Positions 1 through 13,300 of a DNA stretch of 64,000 nucleotides are shown here, one piece after another. Location of the stretch: assembly GCA_036346375.1 (NCBI GenBank), contig CM070502.1, forward strand, positions 74,726,224 through 74,790,223, written 5' to 3'. The notes below the pieces were generated by a model. That model did no database searches, had not been told where the DNA came from, and saw nothing but the letters and a program-made list of their open reading frames with translations. Made by a program: the position numbers and the translations under genes. Origin of the DNA: Guadua angustifolia. Lineage: Eukaryota > Streptophyta > Magnoliopsida > Poales > Poaceae. Positions within the stretch are counted from its first letter, which is position 1, and every line of letters starts with the position of its first letter.

Positions 1-1414
1 GAGAAAACCTAACTTATCCTTTCTTCGGACTTAGGGCAGTTTGGCCAAAGTACATGTATCTCTACCGAAGAAAAGGAAGCTCGGTCTAAAGACTGTGGAT
101 TGTATCTTTATTAGTTATGCTCAACAAAGCACAGTTTATAGATTTCTAATGGTCAAATCCGAGATTTCATACATTACAGTGAATACTGTAATGGAGTCCT
201 ATGATACAACATTCTTTAAGAATATTTTTCCTATGAGAGAAAAAAAGATAGCACACCTAATGGTTCTTATAAACACTATTGGATGACACAGCTTTAAAAC
301 TGGAGTTGAGAAAGAGTAAGAGGCAAAGGACTGAAAAGTCCTTGAGCAATGACTATGTACCTATGTCATGGATGATGAACCACGAAATCTTCCAGAGGCA
401 TAAGTATCACCAGATGCAGAGTACTGGAAGGAGGAAGTCCAGAGTGAGATGGATTCTATCATCTCCATGGGAGCTGAGAGATAGCAGATCTTTCAGCTAG
501 TTGTAAGCCAGTGGACTGTAAATGGATCTTTAAAAGAAAGCATAGACCCAATGGTACTATTAAAAATTACAAGGCTCGTTTGGTGGCTAAGTGCTTCAAG
601 CAAAAAGAGGGTGAAGACTATTTTGACACCTACTCTCTTGTGGCGAGATTACCCAGTACCCACAATCCGAGTGTTATTGGCACTGGCAGCTTCTTATAAT
701 CTCTTAGTATATCAAATGGATGTAAAGACTACTTTCTTAAATGGAGAGCTCGAAAAGGAGATCTATATGCAATGACGATGGATTTATGGTAAAAGGACAG
801 AAAATAGAGTGTGTCATTTGATTAAATCCTTATATGGTATAAAACAAGCTTCCAAGCAATGGCATGAGAAATTTGATAATACAATGACATCTGTTGACTC
901 TTGTGTTAATGAAGCGATAAGTGTGTGTTATCGATTTAAAGGGAGTGAAGGTGTCATTCTATGTTTATACGTAGATGACATAGTATTATTTGGGACCAAT
1001 TTGGATGTAATTAATCAAACCAAGTCGTTCCTCTCCATAAATTTTGATATGAAAGATCTGGATGAAGCTGATGTGATCTTAAACATTAAGCTTATAAAGG
1101 GTGAGAATAGGATTATACTGTCTCAATCCCATTATGTGGATAAAGTCCCGAGTTGTTTTGGCTTTGTAGATCGCAAACTGTTGCCACACCCTATGATACA
1201 AATACTAAACTTAAAAAGAACCAAGGTCAAGTTAAAGACCAACTCGGTTATTCTCGATTATAGGTTCCTCGATGTACTTAACTAGTGCAACAAGGCGGAC
1301 ATCTCATATGTAATATGCAAAGTTGAGTTGTTATCGTTCAACCCAAGAGATGATCATTGGATAGCACTAGAGAGTTATAAAATATTTAAAGGAATAATGA
1401 ATTTGAGAATACAC
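1..1414 (+). mobile_element. copia retrotransposon fragment, copy 1 (integrase end, RT), cut by window edge
   Basis: Starts inside the element at the window edge and matches the copy at 5961-7340 almost base for base. Residues around 41-286 look like the region between integrase and reverse transcriptase; 511-775 carries copia RT signatures (CKWIFKRK, then QMDVKTTFLNGELEKEIYM) and 809-1285 carries the YVDD catalytic motif. Several frame changes and stops break the reading frame. At 1414/1415 it passes directly into sequence that in copy 2 lies far inside a nested LTR (8225 onward), so this copy arose after the nested insertions and then lost the part corresponding to 7341-8224. Confidence 0.9.
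511..1285 (+). pseudogene. copia reverse transcriptase, broken (copy 1)
   Basis: RT fragment of the polyprotein that would copy the element's RNA into DNA. The fingers region begins with CKWIFKRKHR, the palm region has QMDVKTTFLNGE and the catalytic box YVDDIVLFG. The frame changes near 690-720 and near 775-810, where copy 2 reads through as ...EIYMQQPDGF. The end degrades around 1185-1285. It is not expected to make protein. Confidence 0.9.
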
Positions 1415-1917
1415 TACAAATATCAATTTGAATATTAAAAATGAAAAAAGGAGGTTAGTTGACTAGAAACAGGTAACCATCTGAATTGTGAAAAATATCC
1501 AGAGCTTATCTCCAGCTGAAAAATTTACCAAGTCACCTTTGATACAGTATTCACCATTGGTAAAAATCTCAGAAAGTTATCAGATGGGATAAAGCCCAAA
1601 TAATTCGAAAACAGTAAGTAACAAAAGCTGAAAATAGAATGTCAGAATTTTTATAAATTACTGAGCAATATATTGAGCGGAAAATTTTATCTAAGAATCC
1701 TTGTCCCAAATAAATTTGAAAAACAAAGTTTCAAAAATTTTACAAAAGATTTGAATCGTCTGGTAATTCAAACACAGAAATAGAAATTAATTGCACTATG
1801 TCATATCGTAATTCTAGTAAAGTTTATACTAAATATTTTGGCCCCAGCTTTCATCAGAGCTAGTCTATTGCCAGGAGAGAGTGTGAAAAAATATGAAAAA
1901 TTGCTGACAAAGCTTAG
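1415..1917 (+). repeat. duplicate of 8225-8733 (piece of the 4.9 kb LTR)
   Basis: Sequence beginning tacaaatatcaatttgaa is repeated at 8225 and stays collinear with few differences up to cttag at 1917/8733, where the two copies diverge abruptly. In copy 2 this is the interior of the LTR at 7992-12908. It contains no gene. Confidence 0.9.
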
Positions 1918-3300
1918 GTACGTGGTGAATTTTTGTTCTGGAGGCGCTGAAGAAATGTGGAAGTTCCAGCATTAGGTCTGTCTGTCTGTCATTCATGCTT
2001 ATACTTTACAAGAAACAAATATAAGAATTGCAAGAGTTGTTTAGAAGGAACGAAGTTTGAAGTGCCTACTTTACTATTTTACCCACAAAAGAAAGCACCC
2101 TTCAATTACGTTGAACTGAATTTAATTTGGTGCCCTGAGACTAACTTTGGCACTACAATTATATATCCCTAGCTACACAGTACATTTCTAATGTAGTAAT
2201 GCAGATACACCAATTTAATCCCAATAATTCCTCACCTGAGATTTAGCAACTCAAGTTCGTTCCGCAAAATTCGTTGCCTACATTAATTGATCTGTTCTCA
2301 GTTGAATCTAAATTCCTGTGCCCATCTCTCTACAGTCTACACCTTACGACTAACTTTCTTCTAGTACCTGAATTCCGTAGAATGTTAGTATGTAATCTTG
2401 ACTTGTATCTGGTCTAGCATATATTTGCATGCGTTTACGTAGGCATAGCAGTAGAAGTCTCTGGCCGGAGTCCTGCACGTACGCAGTGGCATTACTAGTG
2501 GAGTCTGCATGCATGGAGATGAGTTGGTTACTTCCTAACGGAATCCGAGTCTTCAGCGTGTGCGCACTCGACGGCCGAGTGGTGTGGATCGTGGGTAGTT
2601 GCATGCTGCGTTATGGTGTCATCAGTTTTGTTAATCTGCGTCAATAAATACAACGAAAAAAGCTCTGGCCAAGTAGCAACTGAGCAAAAAAAAAAAAGGA
2701 AAAAGTTCTTCTTCGATGCATTCTGCTACCTTGCTGTGTGCATGTCCACTGTAAAAGAAATTACGTGAGAACAAACTACTTTGACATCAAACGAGGAGTC
2801 ATCTTCGTCCACATCTGCCAAAAACACACACACACACACTCGCGTCTAGACCGGATCATACACACTTCCTTACGGCTCCTGTGCACCTGCAAAAATTCTT
2901 GCATAACTGCAAGTTTGACATGAGAGGAGAAAAAGAACGTCAGATAATACAATGGAAGGCAAAAGAATGAGACTGTAACCAGAAAACAATGCTCTCATGC
3001 CATTCGACATGTTTGCATCAAAGAAATAGTTGTTGTTGACTAACATCATAAGTCTTAAATGGAATTTATCGGGCGCAAACCCAATTGAGCTATTGAAATG
3101 CAGGAGAATATATATAATACCTTAACAGTGAGCAGAACAGGTAAAGGAAATTAGGCAAAGAAGGCAGCATGTTGATCGCGATACTCTATTAACATAGCCT
3201 TTTCTTTACTCCAAAAATATCCAAAAGTCCCAGTTCATTCATAACTTCGTATCATTCTCAAGGATCTCTCTCTACAGAAACATTTATCGCTCACGGAAGC
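1918..3300. other. no recognisable gene
   Basis: About 1.4 kb of mixed sequence beyond the duplicated block. Open frames here are short (up to 84 codons) and have no family signature. There is an A-run near 2685-2697 and a short (CA)n run near 2824-2840. I see nothing I can assign. Confidence 0.5.
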
Positions 3301-4345
3301 TGTTAGGGCCACGGAAGACAAATATAGTATACTGTTTCATTAGTTCAATTTACATGTATATGGTGTGGCTTTATATAGCCATATTGAGTCCAAATCGGTT
3401 ATATTTGGACTCGCATTTGGATATTCAAGGAATCCTTATCTCTAACAAACTATTTGGATATTTGAGAAAATCATATCTCTAACAAACCTCCTCTTGAATC
3501 AAAACCCATAATGAAATTGCCTCCAGAAAACCTAGAAGCGTAATTAAGCATCATGAATATCAAGTGCGCCGAAAGTCCAAATGACTTATATGAACAAGAA
3601 AGAATTGAACAGTCTGATTCAAACACTTCTTATGAAGCCAAATTGAGCAATCCATCAGTAGGTCCAAACACACAACTATCAACAAAACAGACGAAGAAAT
3701 CTGGATTTTCGACGATTCATAACCCCAATAAAGTCTGAGTCTGTGCAACTTGCCGCCTGAAACAAATACTCAATCATCAAACAACATAAACCAAATCATC
3801 ACCTGTGGCGCTTGATAGATATATAGCAAGAACTCATATCATAGAGTTTTGACATGCTCCACTTGAAACATAAAATTCGGCAAACAATACTCATTGAAAG
3901 AGCAACTTGCATGTGTAGCTATCATGTATATCAAACTACCGCATTCGAAGATAATTAAATTATATGATGGTTGAAACTGCTCCTGTAAAACTGTCAAGAT
4001 GAAAGAAAACTATGTTGTTATTAATGGAGTATAAATTGTAGTAGACCCCTCATATCGAGGTAAAATATATAACTGGACAATGTCGTAGTATCCACGCAAA
4101 AACAAACTCCTTCTTGCACTTTAATCTTCCATCTCAAATTGATATTGGAGCATAACCTTTACTTATAAACAGTAAAACTTCAGAGAGTATAATGCTAGCT
4201 ACTATTGTCAACAAATTATTGAGAATTAATATTGCCAAAGTCTTCATAATGATTGCACAAGCATCCAAATTTGCAACATATTCAAACAACGATTGAACAC
4301 CAAATTCCAACGGATCGTCGAAGAAATCATTAATAATAGGCACAA
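3301..4345 (-). mobile_element. short-LTR copia-type fragment: LTR (3301-3484) plus adjoining internal sequence
   Basis: On the minus strand the LTR would start TGTTAGAGAT at 3484 and end CCTAACA at 3301, the same ends as the LTRs at 27710-29279. It has a TATA-like ttatatagcc. The adjoining 860 bp matches, in order, the segments at 40951-41730 (minus) and 49060-49099 plus 52843-53135 (plus), so this is a repeated family module. An open frame of 69 codons at 4134-4343 may be the remains of a coding region of the element; its function is unknown. Confidence 0.7.
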
Positions 4346-5301
4346 TGGCGTGATAATAATCTTAATGAAATCACATCACCATCCAAAGTAGTAGGTGAGA
4401 GAATCGATCGACAGGCCTGTTTGACTGATGTGCACAGTGAGCAGGCAGGGCAGCTATCGTTAAGAAGCAAAGCAACTACTGGCATGCAAATGGAGCATAT
4501 CTGTACCGATTAGTAGTACTATGGAGTATGCATGCTAGCTAGTAAAAATCAACGATAAAATGTTAGGAGCTGATGAGCTATATAGGAGGGAAATGAGTGC
4601 TTTTCATTGTGAATTTGAGCCCCGATGTTGTTGTAAACTCCCATTGTGAAGGCATGCTGACTCCTTATCAATCACTTGGAATTAAGATGCAACCACTCCA
4701 GCGTAGAAATGGAGGGAGTCGTGATAGTACACAGGCGACGACGCTAGTCAGGCAAGAGTGACAAATACCCCCACAGTAGCTGGCTGGCAGCTAGGAGTGA
4801 GGAGCGAGTAGACGAATTAATGAAGAAGCAATCGACCTTAATACCAAGGAAATCCGGCGTTTGTTCAGATGAAGGGCAATTGATATTGAATCGAATGGCC
4901 GCCGTCACCACCCCGGACTGCCCGACGATCTAATCCAATGACTAGAAAAGGAAAAGGAAAAGGAAAAGGAAAAAGGTTTCACCAAACTGATGAGAAAAAT
5001 GAGGTCTGATGCTCGCTCGTCTGGATAAAGCGACTTCCAAGGGGATTTTCCGGCCTTTCCGCCAGTTGGTAGATTCCCAATTTAATTACACGCGGCAATG
5101 TCTGGACTAATTGTCCAATCGAAACAGTACTATTAATTTGATGCATGCCTTCTTTTTGGGAGCATTACTTATTGATTCCATGGAGTCGATAATGCTCTCT
5201 TGCACATAAGCGCTCTAGGAACCAATGTAGACACCATTGACACAACAGAGAGCATGATGGGTTTTTTTTTTCTTTTTAGAATGATAGCGTAGGGAAGACC
5301 C

Positions 5302-5303
<2 letters not shown>
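4346..5303. other. no recognisable gene; short (AAAAGG)n near 4948-4976
   Basis: Intergenic sequence without a coding signature on either strand. The only structured part is a purine-rich GGAAAA repeat of about five units. Confidence 0.5.

Positions 5304-5389
<86 letters not shown>
5304..5389. repeat. (AT)n microsatellite
   Basis: An uninterrupted run of about 43 AT dinucleotides. The open frame across it (repeated YI) is an artefact of the repeat. Confidence 0.97.
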
Positions 5390-5391
<2 letters not shown>

Positions 5392-5750
5392 TTTTTTCTA
5401 CTCCCTTGAGTAATTACTCCTATGCCGTATCTCACAATGTATGGGGTATCTCGTGTGTGGAGGGTATGTACGCGTAGTATACAGTATATAAGATCATCTA
5501 GGTGGTATGTACATTTTTTAGAGGTGGTATGTATATTTTTTGGACATACTCCTTTTATATGCATATATGAAAGTATTTGCAAAATATGCTAAAATCATGG
5601 ACTCCTTGCAATTTTTTCATGTGGCTCACATTGGAGTATCTTATAATTATTGTATAAGTATACCCAAAGTGATAAAGGAGTATTTCAAGTTCGTTTAGGT
5701 AATATTTCAGAGATGGGAGTAACTACACCCGGGAGTAAAAGATATTGTTC
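5390..5750. mobile_element. hairpin MITE relative (degenerate)
   Basis: Shares with 32760-33148, 58040-58150 and 60520-60720 the phrases ttggagtatctta, gtgataaaggagta and gggagtaactacaccc-like ends. Its two ends resemble each other in inverted orientation (ctactcccttgag... and ...cacccgggagtaaaag). No coding capacity. The limits are approximate. Confidence 0.55.
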
Positions 5751-5751
5751 C

Positions 5752-5800
<49 letters not shown>
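5752..5800. repeat. compound (TA)n(GA)n microsatellite
   Basis: About 9 TA units followed by about 16 GA units, adjacent to the MITE-like block. Confidence 0.95.
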
Positions 5801-5806
<6 letters not shown>

Positions 5807-5960
5807 AAAAGTTCAAGTATGTGTGACTTAATGAACGTTTTTTTACAAAGTTCAAGTATGGCAAACTCATAGTGGGGTGAGGCTCTTCTCACAATTAATT
5901 ATATCCTAATAGGGTTGTGCTTCGCAATTGTGAGGTCACTCCTTATGAGGGATGGAAGGG

Positions 5961-7340
5961 GAGAAAACCTAACTTATCCTTTCTTCGGACTTAGGGCAGT
6001 TTGGCCAAGGTACATGTATCTCTACCGAAGAAAAGGAAGCTCGGTCTAAAGACTGTGGATTGTATCTTTATTAGTTATGCTCAACAAAGCACAGTTTATA
6101 GATTTCTAATGGTCAAATCCGAGATTTCATACATTACAGTAAATAATGTAATGGAGTCCTATGATACAACAATCTTTAAGAATATTTTTCCTATGAGAGA
6201 AAAAAAGATAGCACACCTAATGGTTCTTATAAACACTATTGGATGACATGACTCTAAAACCTGGAGTTGAGAAGGAGTAAGAGGCAAAGGACTGAAAGAA
6301 GGAACCACGAAATCTTCCAGAGGCATAAGTATCACCAGATGCAGAGTACTGGAAGGAGGAAGTCCAGAGTGAGATGGATTCTATCATCTCCATGGGAGCA
6401 GAGAGATAGCAGATCTTTCAGCTAGTTGTAAGCCAGTGGACTGTAAATGGATCTTTAAAAGAAAGCATAGACTTGGTACTATTAAAAATTACAAGGCTCG
6501 TTTGGTGGCTAAGTGCTTCAAGCAAAAAGAGGGTGAAGACTATTTTGACACCAACTCTCCTGTGGCGAGATTACCCACAATCCGAGTGTTATTGGCACTG
6601 GCAGCTTCTTATAATCTCTTAGTATATCAAATGGATGTAAAGACTACTTTCTTAAATGGAGAGCTCGAAAAGGAGATCTATATGCAGCAGCCAGATGGAT
6701 TTATGGTAAAAGGACAGGAAAATAGAGTGTGTCATTTGATTAAATCCTTATATGGTATAAAACAAGCTTCCAAGCAATGGCATGAGAAATTTGATAATAC
6801 AATGACATATGTTGACTCTTGTGTTAATGAAGCCGATAAGTGTGTGTTATCGATTTAAAGGGAGTGAAGGTGTCATTCTATGTTTATACGTAGATGACAT
6901 ATTATTATTTGGGACCAATTTGGATGTAATTAATCAAACCAAGTCGTTCCTCTCCATGAATTTTGATATGAAAGATCTGGATGAAGCTGATGTGATCTTA
7001 AACATTAAGCTTATAAAGGGTGAGAATAGGATTATACTGTCTCAATCCCATTATGTGGATAAAGTCCTGAGTTGTTTTGGCTTTGTAGACTGCAAACCTG
7101 TTGCCACACCCTATGATACAAATACTAAACTTAAAAAGAACCAAGGTCAAGTTAAAGACCAACTCATTTATTCTCAGATTATAGGTTCCCTGATGTACTT
7201 AGCTAGTGCAACAAGGCCAGACATCTCATATGTAATATGCAGGTTGAGTCGTTATACGTTCAACCCAAGAGATGATCATTGGATAGCACCAGAGAGAGTT
7301 ATAAAATATTTAAAGGGAATAATGAATTTGAGAATACACT
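5961..7340 (+). mobile_element. copia retrotransposon, copy 2, first piece (integrase end to RT)
   Basis: Second and better preserved copy of the element at 1-1414. It stops at ...gaatacact (7340) where a solo LTR has been inserted; the copia reading resumes at 13329 after a repeated ACACT. A segment of about 50 bp that is present in copy 1 (near 340-390) is missing here. Confidence 0.92.
6436..7340 (+). pseudogene. copia reverse transcriptase, frameshifted (copy 2)
   Basis: Two overlapping frames (6436-6858 and about 6850-7340) together cover the RT: CKWIFKRKHR, QMDVKTTFLNGELEKEIYM, QQPDGF, LIKSLYGIKQASKQWHEKF, then YVDDILLFG and the C-terminal thumb with SLMYLASATRPDISYV and RYTFNPRDDHW. 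A single-base shift near 6845-6855 separates the two frames. The family catalytic aspartates are present, but the frameshift and the nested insertions rule out a working product. Confidence 0.92.
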
Positions 7341-10300
7341 TGTCGGCGTTTCGTATAACCATCAAGTAAATTTGTAGGTATAGGGGTCGCGCGTCCCCTC
7401 TCCTCGAATGGTTAGACTAAGGGAGTCCCAGATGTATACTGGTTCGGGCCGAATGTCCCTACGTCCAGTTCGTGGTGGTGGTTCTCATTACTCAGAGTGT
7501 GGTGATTACAAGCGAGGGCTAAGGACAAACTCTTAGCGCTCGTCCGAGCGAGGGAGCCCGGGAGCGAAGAACGCTCACTCGGGTCGGTAGACCCGAATTG
7601 GGTCGGGAGAGCAAGCGAGGTAGAATGAGAAAAAGGAATGAGTCCCCTTTCCCTGAGGGCCTTGCCTCCCTTTATATAGTCGGAGGGGGCAGGTTACACG
7701 GGAATTCAGAGGAAAGATGTAGGGGTATGCTATGCTCGGGAGTCCCGGTCTTTGGTCCCGATGACGGTCAGGTTCCTGTTCGTCCCATGCTGGGTTGGTA
7801 GACACAGCTGACAGTGTTCCGCCGGGAAGGTGCGCACCTGCCCTCTGCTTTCTTTGTCAGTCTTGGCGTTGCTTGCGCCTGTGATTCTGCTTTGTTGCCT
7901 TGGGGCCGAAGCGCCCCTCCACCATGTCTCAGTGGGCGAAAGATTCGGCGCTTGACCCAGCGACCCCGTGCCACCTCGGGAAGAGGCCACCTGTAACATC
8001 CTGGAAATTTTAAAAACAGTGGAATGCTATAATATGAATTTGCATTTTGAGTATTTTGAGTTTATGGAGTTTTTTATTTTTCCTGAATTGATTTCTTGGA
8101 TTTTGTATTGCCAAGACAACTAAAGGAAATGGGAGAAGTTAAATGAACCAAAGGAAAGATTGGGAATAATTTATCTTCTGAATCCAAATAGGAGGAGAAA
8201 TCAATTTACACACCGATAAAAAGATACAAATATCAATTTGAATATTAAAAATGAAAAAAGGAGGTTAGTTGACTAGAAACAGTGCACCATCTGAATTTGT
8301 GAAAAATATCCAGAGCTTATCTCCAGCTGAAAAATTTACCAAGTCACCTTTGATACAGTATTCACCATTGGTAAAAATCTCAGAAAGTTATCAGATGGGA
8401 TAAAGCCCTAAATAATTCGAAAACAGAAAGTAACAAAAGCTGAAAAATAGAATGTCAGAATTTTTATAAATTACTGGAGCAATATATTGAGCGGAAAATT
8501 TTATCTAAGAATCCTTGTCCCAAATAAATTTGAAAAACAAAGTTTCAAAAATTTTACAAAAGATTTGAATCGTCTGGTAATTCAAACACAGAAATAGAAA
8601 TTCGATTGCACTATGTCATATCGAAATTCTAGTAAAGTTTATACTAAATATTTTGGCCCCGGTTTTCATCAGAGCTAGTCTATTGCCAGAGAGAGTGTGA
8701 AAAAAAATATGAAAAATTGCTGACAAAGCTTAGTGGGCGAAATTAATGCTAGTTCAGTGCATTTGACCGAATCCATCCTTAAGTGGATCTCTTGCCTTCA
8801 CTGCCATGTGGGTCCAGTCCCACTGGTCAGACTCTTCTCCAATCGCTCCTCTCTGGTTCTCTTCCTTCCTCGAGCGAGCTGCTCTCACTCTCTCTCTCTG
8901 GTCTCGTTGTATCTCTCGCCTGCTGTCGTACCGGAGCTCCTCCCAAGCCACTCAGCGGTGTCATGGCGTGCACCAGCGGCGTACACTGCCTCGCCAAGGC
9001 CCGAGGTCCCCAGACACAGCGAACTCGCCCGTGGCTTCCAAGAGAGACCGCGCGGGCGTTACACTCGGGAGCTTCTCTGTTGGCTCGCTACAAAAGGCCT
9101 TAGTGCGTCACTGAGCGTCTTCTGAGCCACTATCAACTCCCCACTGAGCCAGCACTGCCTTTTCTTCTCCTTTTCGCCATTTCTTGCCAAAGAACAGAAG
9201 AAGGGGGAGAGAATGGAATTCCTGTGATTGGGTGAGAGGTACCACGTATGGGTTGGTCTAGAGTACCCTTCAGCATCCCTGAGTTCATTCCTTTGCTTTA
9301 TTTCAGCCCATTCCGCGCGGAACATCGTTGCCGCGGGATCATTCTTCTCCGGCTCCGGCGCACCGACGACAACCCGTTCCAGCTCACTTCCAACCCGAAC
9401 CCAAGGTGAAATCGCATCCCCTACCTTCACCGATGCTTGCCGAGTGCCTAATTTGGGAATGGATCGCCCGTGCGGTGAGTCGCTCGTCTTTCGCCGATGG
9501 TTCCGCCACCTCACCGGTGACAACCATTTCCGGCCATCCAGGTTGAATCGGTACCACCACCGTGTTCGTCTCGTCGCCTTGAAGCCGTGGGTGTTACCCA
9601 TTCTCATTGCTCGGTGACGATTCATTTGGGCGAGGTAGAAACCGTAGCACCCTGTTTTGAGTCACTGGCGCCTGGTCCGGTCTGTTAGTCTCAGGGGGTT
9701 TTCAAACTGAGCTCTGTGCGCGTGAGAGGAGACGTCTTCTGGTCAGTAAAGCGTATTTTGATTTCACTGGAATTTTAAAGCCCAAGTCAAATTCAAACAG
9801 TCCTAATGTTTGGAACTACTGTTCAAAAGTTAGTAAAATAAATTCCCAAAATCATATAAAATCCAATAGTTTCAGAATATGCAAAAATATTCTTGAAAGA
9901 ATTTCGGTGAGAATATTTAAAATGAAAATGCTGAGAAAGGTATTTATGAGCTAAGAAAAAGATTAATTTGGATTACACCAAAACCAATGAAAACAAATAT
10001 CCTTGAAATGCTTGTTCTGGAATGAGTTCAAATTGGTAAAAATATTTATACTTAAAGTTAGTTTACTTGTCAAATAAATCCATGTTTAATTGGCTAAAAA
10101 GAGAATGAGTATAAAATAAAATGCTACAAGAGAAATAAATGGATTTCAGTGATTATAAATACTATACATTTCTAGAATTTAGTATGTGTTGAAAGCGAAT
10201 CAAGAATCATGCACAGTATAGTTGGAAGCTAAGTTTGAATCTTGGCCGATTTGATGTTAACCATATGGTCATTTAAATTCATTTCAGGGATAGATAAGAT

Positions 10301-13300
10301 AGCTTGTCCAAATCCTAAAATCAGTGAAACCAGTCTAGAAACCTTGTGCAAAGTATATGCTATCATATTCTGTAAAAAGAATTTTAATTGGTTAAGGTTC
10401 GCATATTAATCTTGTCAGCCTAAAACCCTTAAGTGTTAACCTTTCGCATTGCGTTCTTGCCGATTTTGTAACCGTACACCTTGCAATGCCATATAAGCCT
10501 TTTCAACGATGAATATAAAGTCTCGTCTAAAGTGTAAAACTTAGGAAATTAGATTAGTGGTGCTGTCCAAAGTATAGACTACCCAAATAGGAAAAGATAA
10601 TCTTGTTCCATCATGTATTGCCTATTAATTTCGATAGCTTAATAACCCTAAGTATACATATGTTTGAAGGTCGTAATAAGAACGAACGAACTGTAGTTGC
10701 AAATGAAGAAAACTATAGTTAAGTCATTTGTATCACCAGAACCTTCTCAAAAATTATGTAAACTAACCCAGTAGCCTAAATTAGAAGATCTAACTTGTGC
10801 AAAACCAATTCTAAGTGAAATCAAATTGAGGTAAAAGAATTAATCACTCCTGACCTTATATGATCATTTAAGACTTTTCATTAACTCGCAAAGCAACTCA
10901 TCTAAACCCGAAGTTAGTAAAGAATAGCTTAGAATTGATCCCTAAGATATGCTCTGCAATAATCTAAGGAAATAATCTTACTCTATCTTGCTTTGGCACT
11001 AAATCCTACTAAAGCAAAATCCATAAGTAGTAAGGTTTCAGAATGCATGCTGAGAGCAGTAAGATCAATATACTTTGCAACTAATGAATAATTGTATTAA
11101 ACTAAACAATTTTAGCATCTTGAATTTGAAAAGGATAATTAAAGGATTCATAAGAAGACAACCCTGGTTCTTGTGCAACGGTTTTATTCGCTTTTCTATT
11201 TATTACCTTTCGTTCTTTCTTTGCCAGTTTATAATTGCCATTTGGTTCTTTCGAATTCGACGTATAGATACAGATACCCTCGTGGAGGAGGAGGCAGTTG
11301 CCGATCCAGAAGTTGGCATTTCTGAAGAAGAGCAAGGCAAGCATTCCATTGACCATGTTGAACCTACTAATTCACCTACCCTATGTTGTTTTTGCAACTG
11401 TATAGTGCATCCGGATAATTCTCCATAAAAACTGCTATTTTGGATAAGGTTAGTAACTATCCTTGAAATTTATGGTTTTCCTTAATCTGATTGATCCTGT
11501 GAACCTTAGTATGCTTAGACATAGTTAATGTCAGTTCGGGTATAATCGCTAAAATATCAACTGCTTAGTTTTGCCTTAGATCGTCATGATGTTTCTAAAA
11601 TGATTTCACAACTAGTTATTACTCTATTAAAGGTGGTGGATATGTTGGTTAAAGACCTGAAAAACCCGAAAACTATGATTACGGTGCGGGCGACAAATTG
11701 GCAATAGCCGGTTGTGCAATAAGGGCTTTGCACGTAGTATAGGGTGGAGTGTCGCCCGTGTCGGATTAAGGACCAAGCAATGGAACGCTATCGATCCAAG
11801 AATTTCCGTGCAACCACGAGGGCTATTTATGGGGTAGCCTTAGCCTATTAAGTTGTTTGGGCATGGCTTTGTTCATTGGTAGGCGGGAGCTAGCACAGGC
11901 ATTCCGGTCAGGTTTGCTTGACGGGGTTTCTACTTGCTAATGCAACGGTGTACGCCCTGCCATGTTTAGAAACGTTGTGTTGTGTGTGAAAGTGGATCCA
12001 CGGCTTGGGTGTGTGTTTCTAGTTCTATGGCAGGGGTTAACGTCCCGGGCTGGATCAAAGTCATGTCTGAACAATGTAACGGCTATGTATGATCGCCTTG
12101 CCGGCACACCTAAGGAAGTGTGTCGTATGGCCTAGCAAAAAGGTGTTTCATTCCTTGTGGGTAAAGCTGTACAACTCTGCAGAGTGTAAATCTAATCGAT
12201 TAGCCGCGCCCGCGGTTATGGGCACTTGGTGAAGTCATTCCAATGTTAGAGTTTTGCATTTTCATAAAATGGATTGGTTTTGTTTTGACAACCACTTGTT
12301 TTAGTCAAAGGATCGACATATGTGGATTTTCGCCATTTGGGATGCTAAGTCATGGAACATGTTATCTTCTGGTGGTTATACAAATCTCATGCTGTTTCCT
12401 AAAAATGCGAATTGTAATCTATTATGTCATATGTTTAAATTCTTTCCGCAAAATGCAAAATAACTTAGAGCCTGTTCCTTTGAAATAGCCTGCATGATTA
12501 GTATTTGCATTTGCTATAAAGTCTTGCTGAGTACAAACTGTACTCATTCTTGCTATCTACTTTGTTCAGAAGTAAATCCTTGCGATGTGCCAGAAGATGC
12601 GTTCTTTCAAGTAGGTCTCGGGGAGTTCGGCGATGATTTCTTCTAGGGCTTTTGCCTAGTCAGATGCCTGTGGGGTTTCGGTTGGGCATGCTACCAGGCT
12701 TTTGGATCTTAAGCTATCTAGTATTTTCCGCTGTTTTACCTCGCTTGTAGCTAATGCTTTGTATAATTAGCTCTGTGGCAAGTTATGTATTAAAGCTTGG
12801 CTTTTGGTTGTGATATGAATGTTGTAAACATGTGAGTGCTAGCTACTGATCTAGGGACTAGTACGGTAATCACATGGAGTTTCCTGTTCCTCGGAATGGG
12901 GTCTCACACCACCTGCTCCAACATGTCCATCATGTCTGCGGGGGAGTGCCCAGGTCGGAGCCGACTGGCGTCGTGGCAGGGGTTGTCGAGGTGGAGTTTT
13001 GCCATGGCTCTGACCGAAGGCTTGGTCGGAGCCTACGGGGGTGCCCGATCAGCAGCCTGGTCGGAGCGCCCCTAGTGGGCCTGATCAAGGCCGAAGATTC
13101 TTCGTGTCCTCTTGGGCCTTGAGCCGGGCCCAAGATGGTTCATTTGGTAGTCCAGCTAATATTTAGGGATAATTCCATCTGTGAGGGCAGAGGCTTTGCT
13201 AATACCCTTTCCAGCACTCTGCGTCGCCGCCAGCCTTGCTGCCCTTGCGCTAGGATGATTGAGAGAAATACGATCTTGAAATAGATGTATACTTTGCTGT

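Noticed and set aside
5301..5582. 93-codon frame with repeated YI
   Set aside because: Translation of the (AT)n microsatellite.
9059..9625. 188-codon minus-strand open frame, with a 129-codon plus-strand frame over the same bases
   Set aside because: Lies within the GC-rich part of the 4.9 kb LTR, no family signature, both strands open. Not called a gene.
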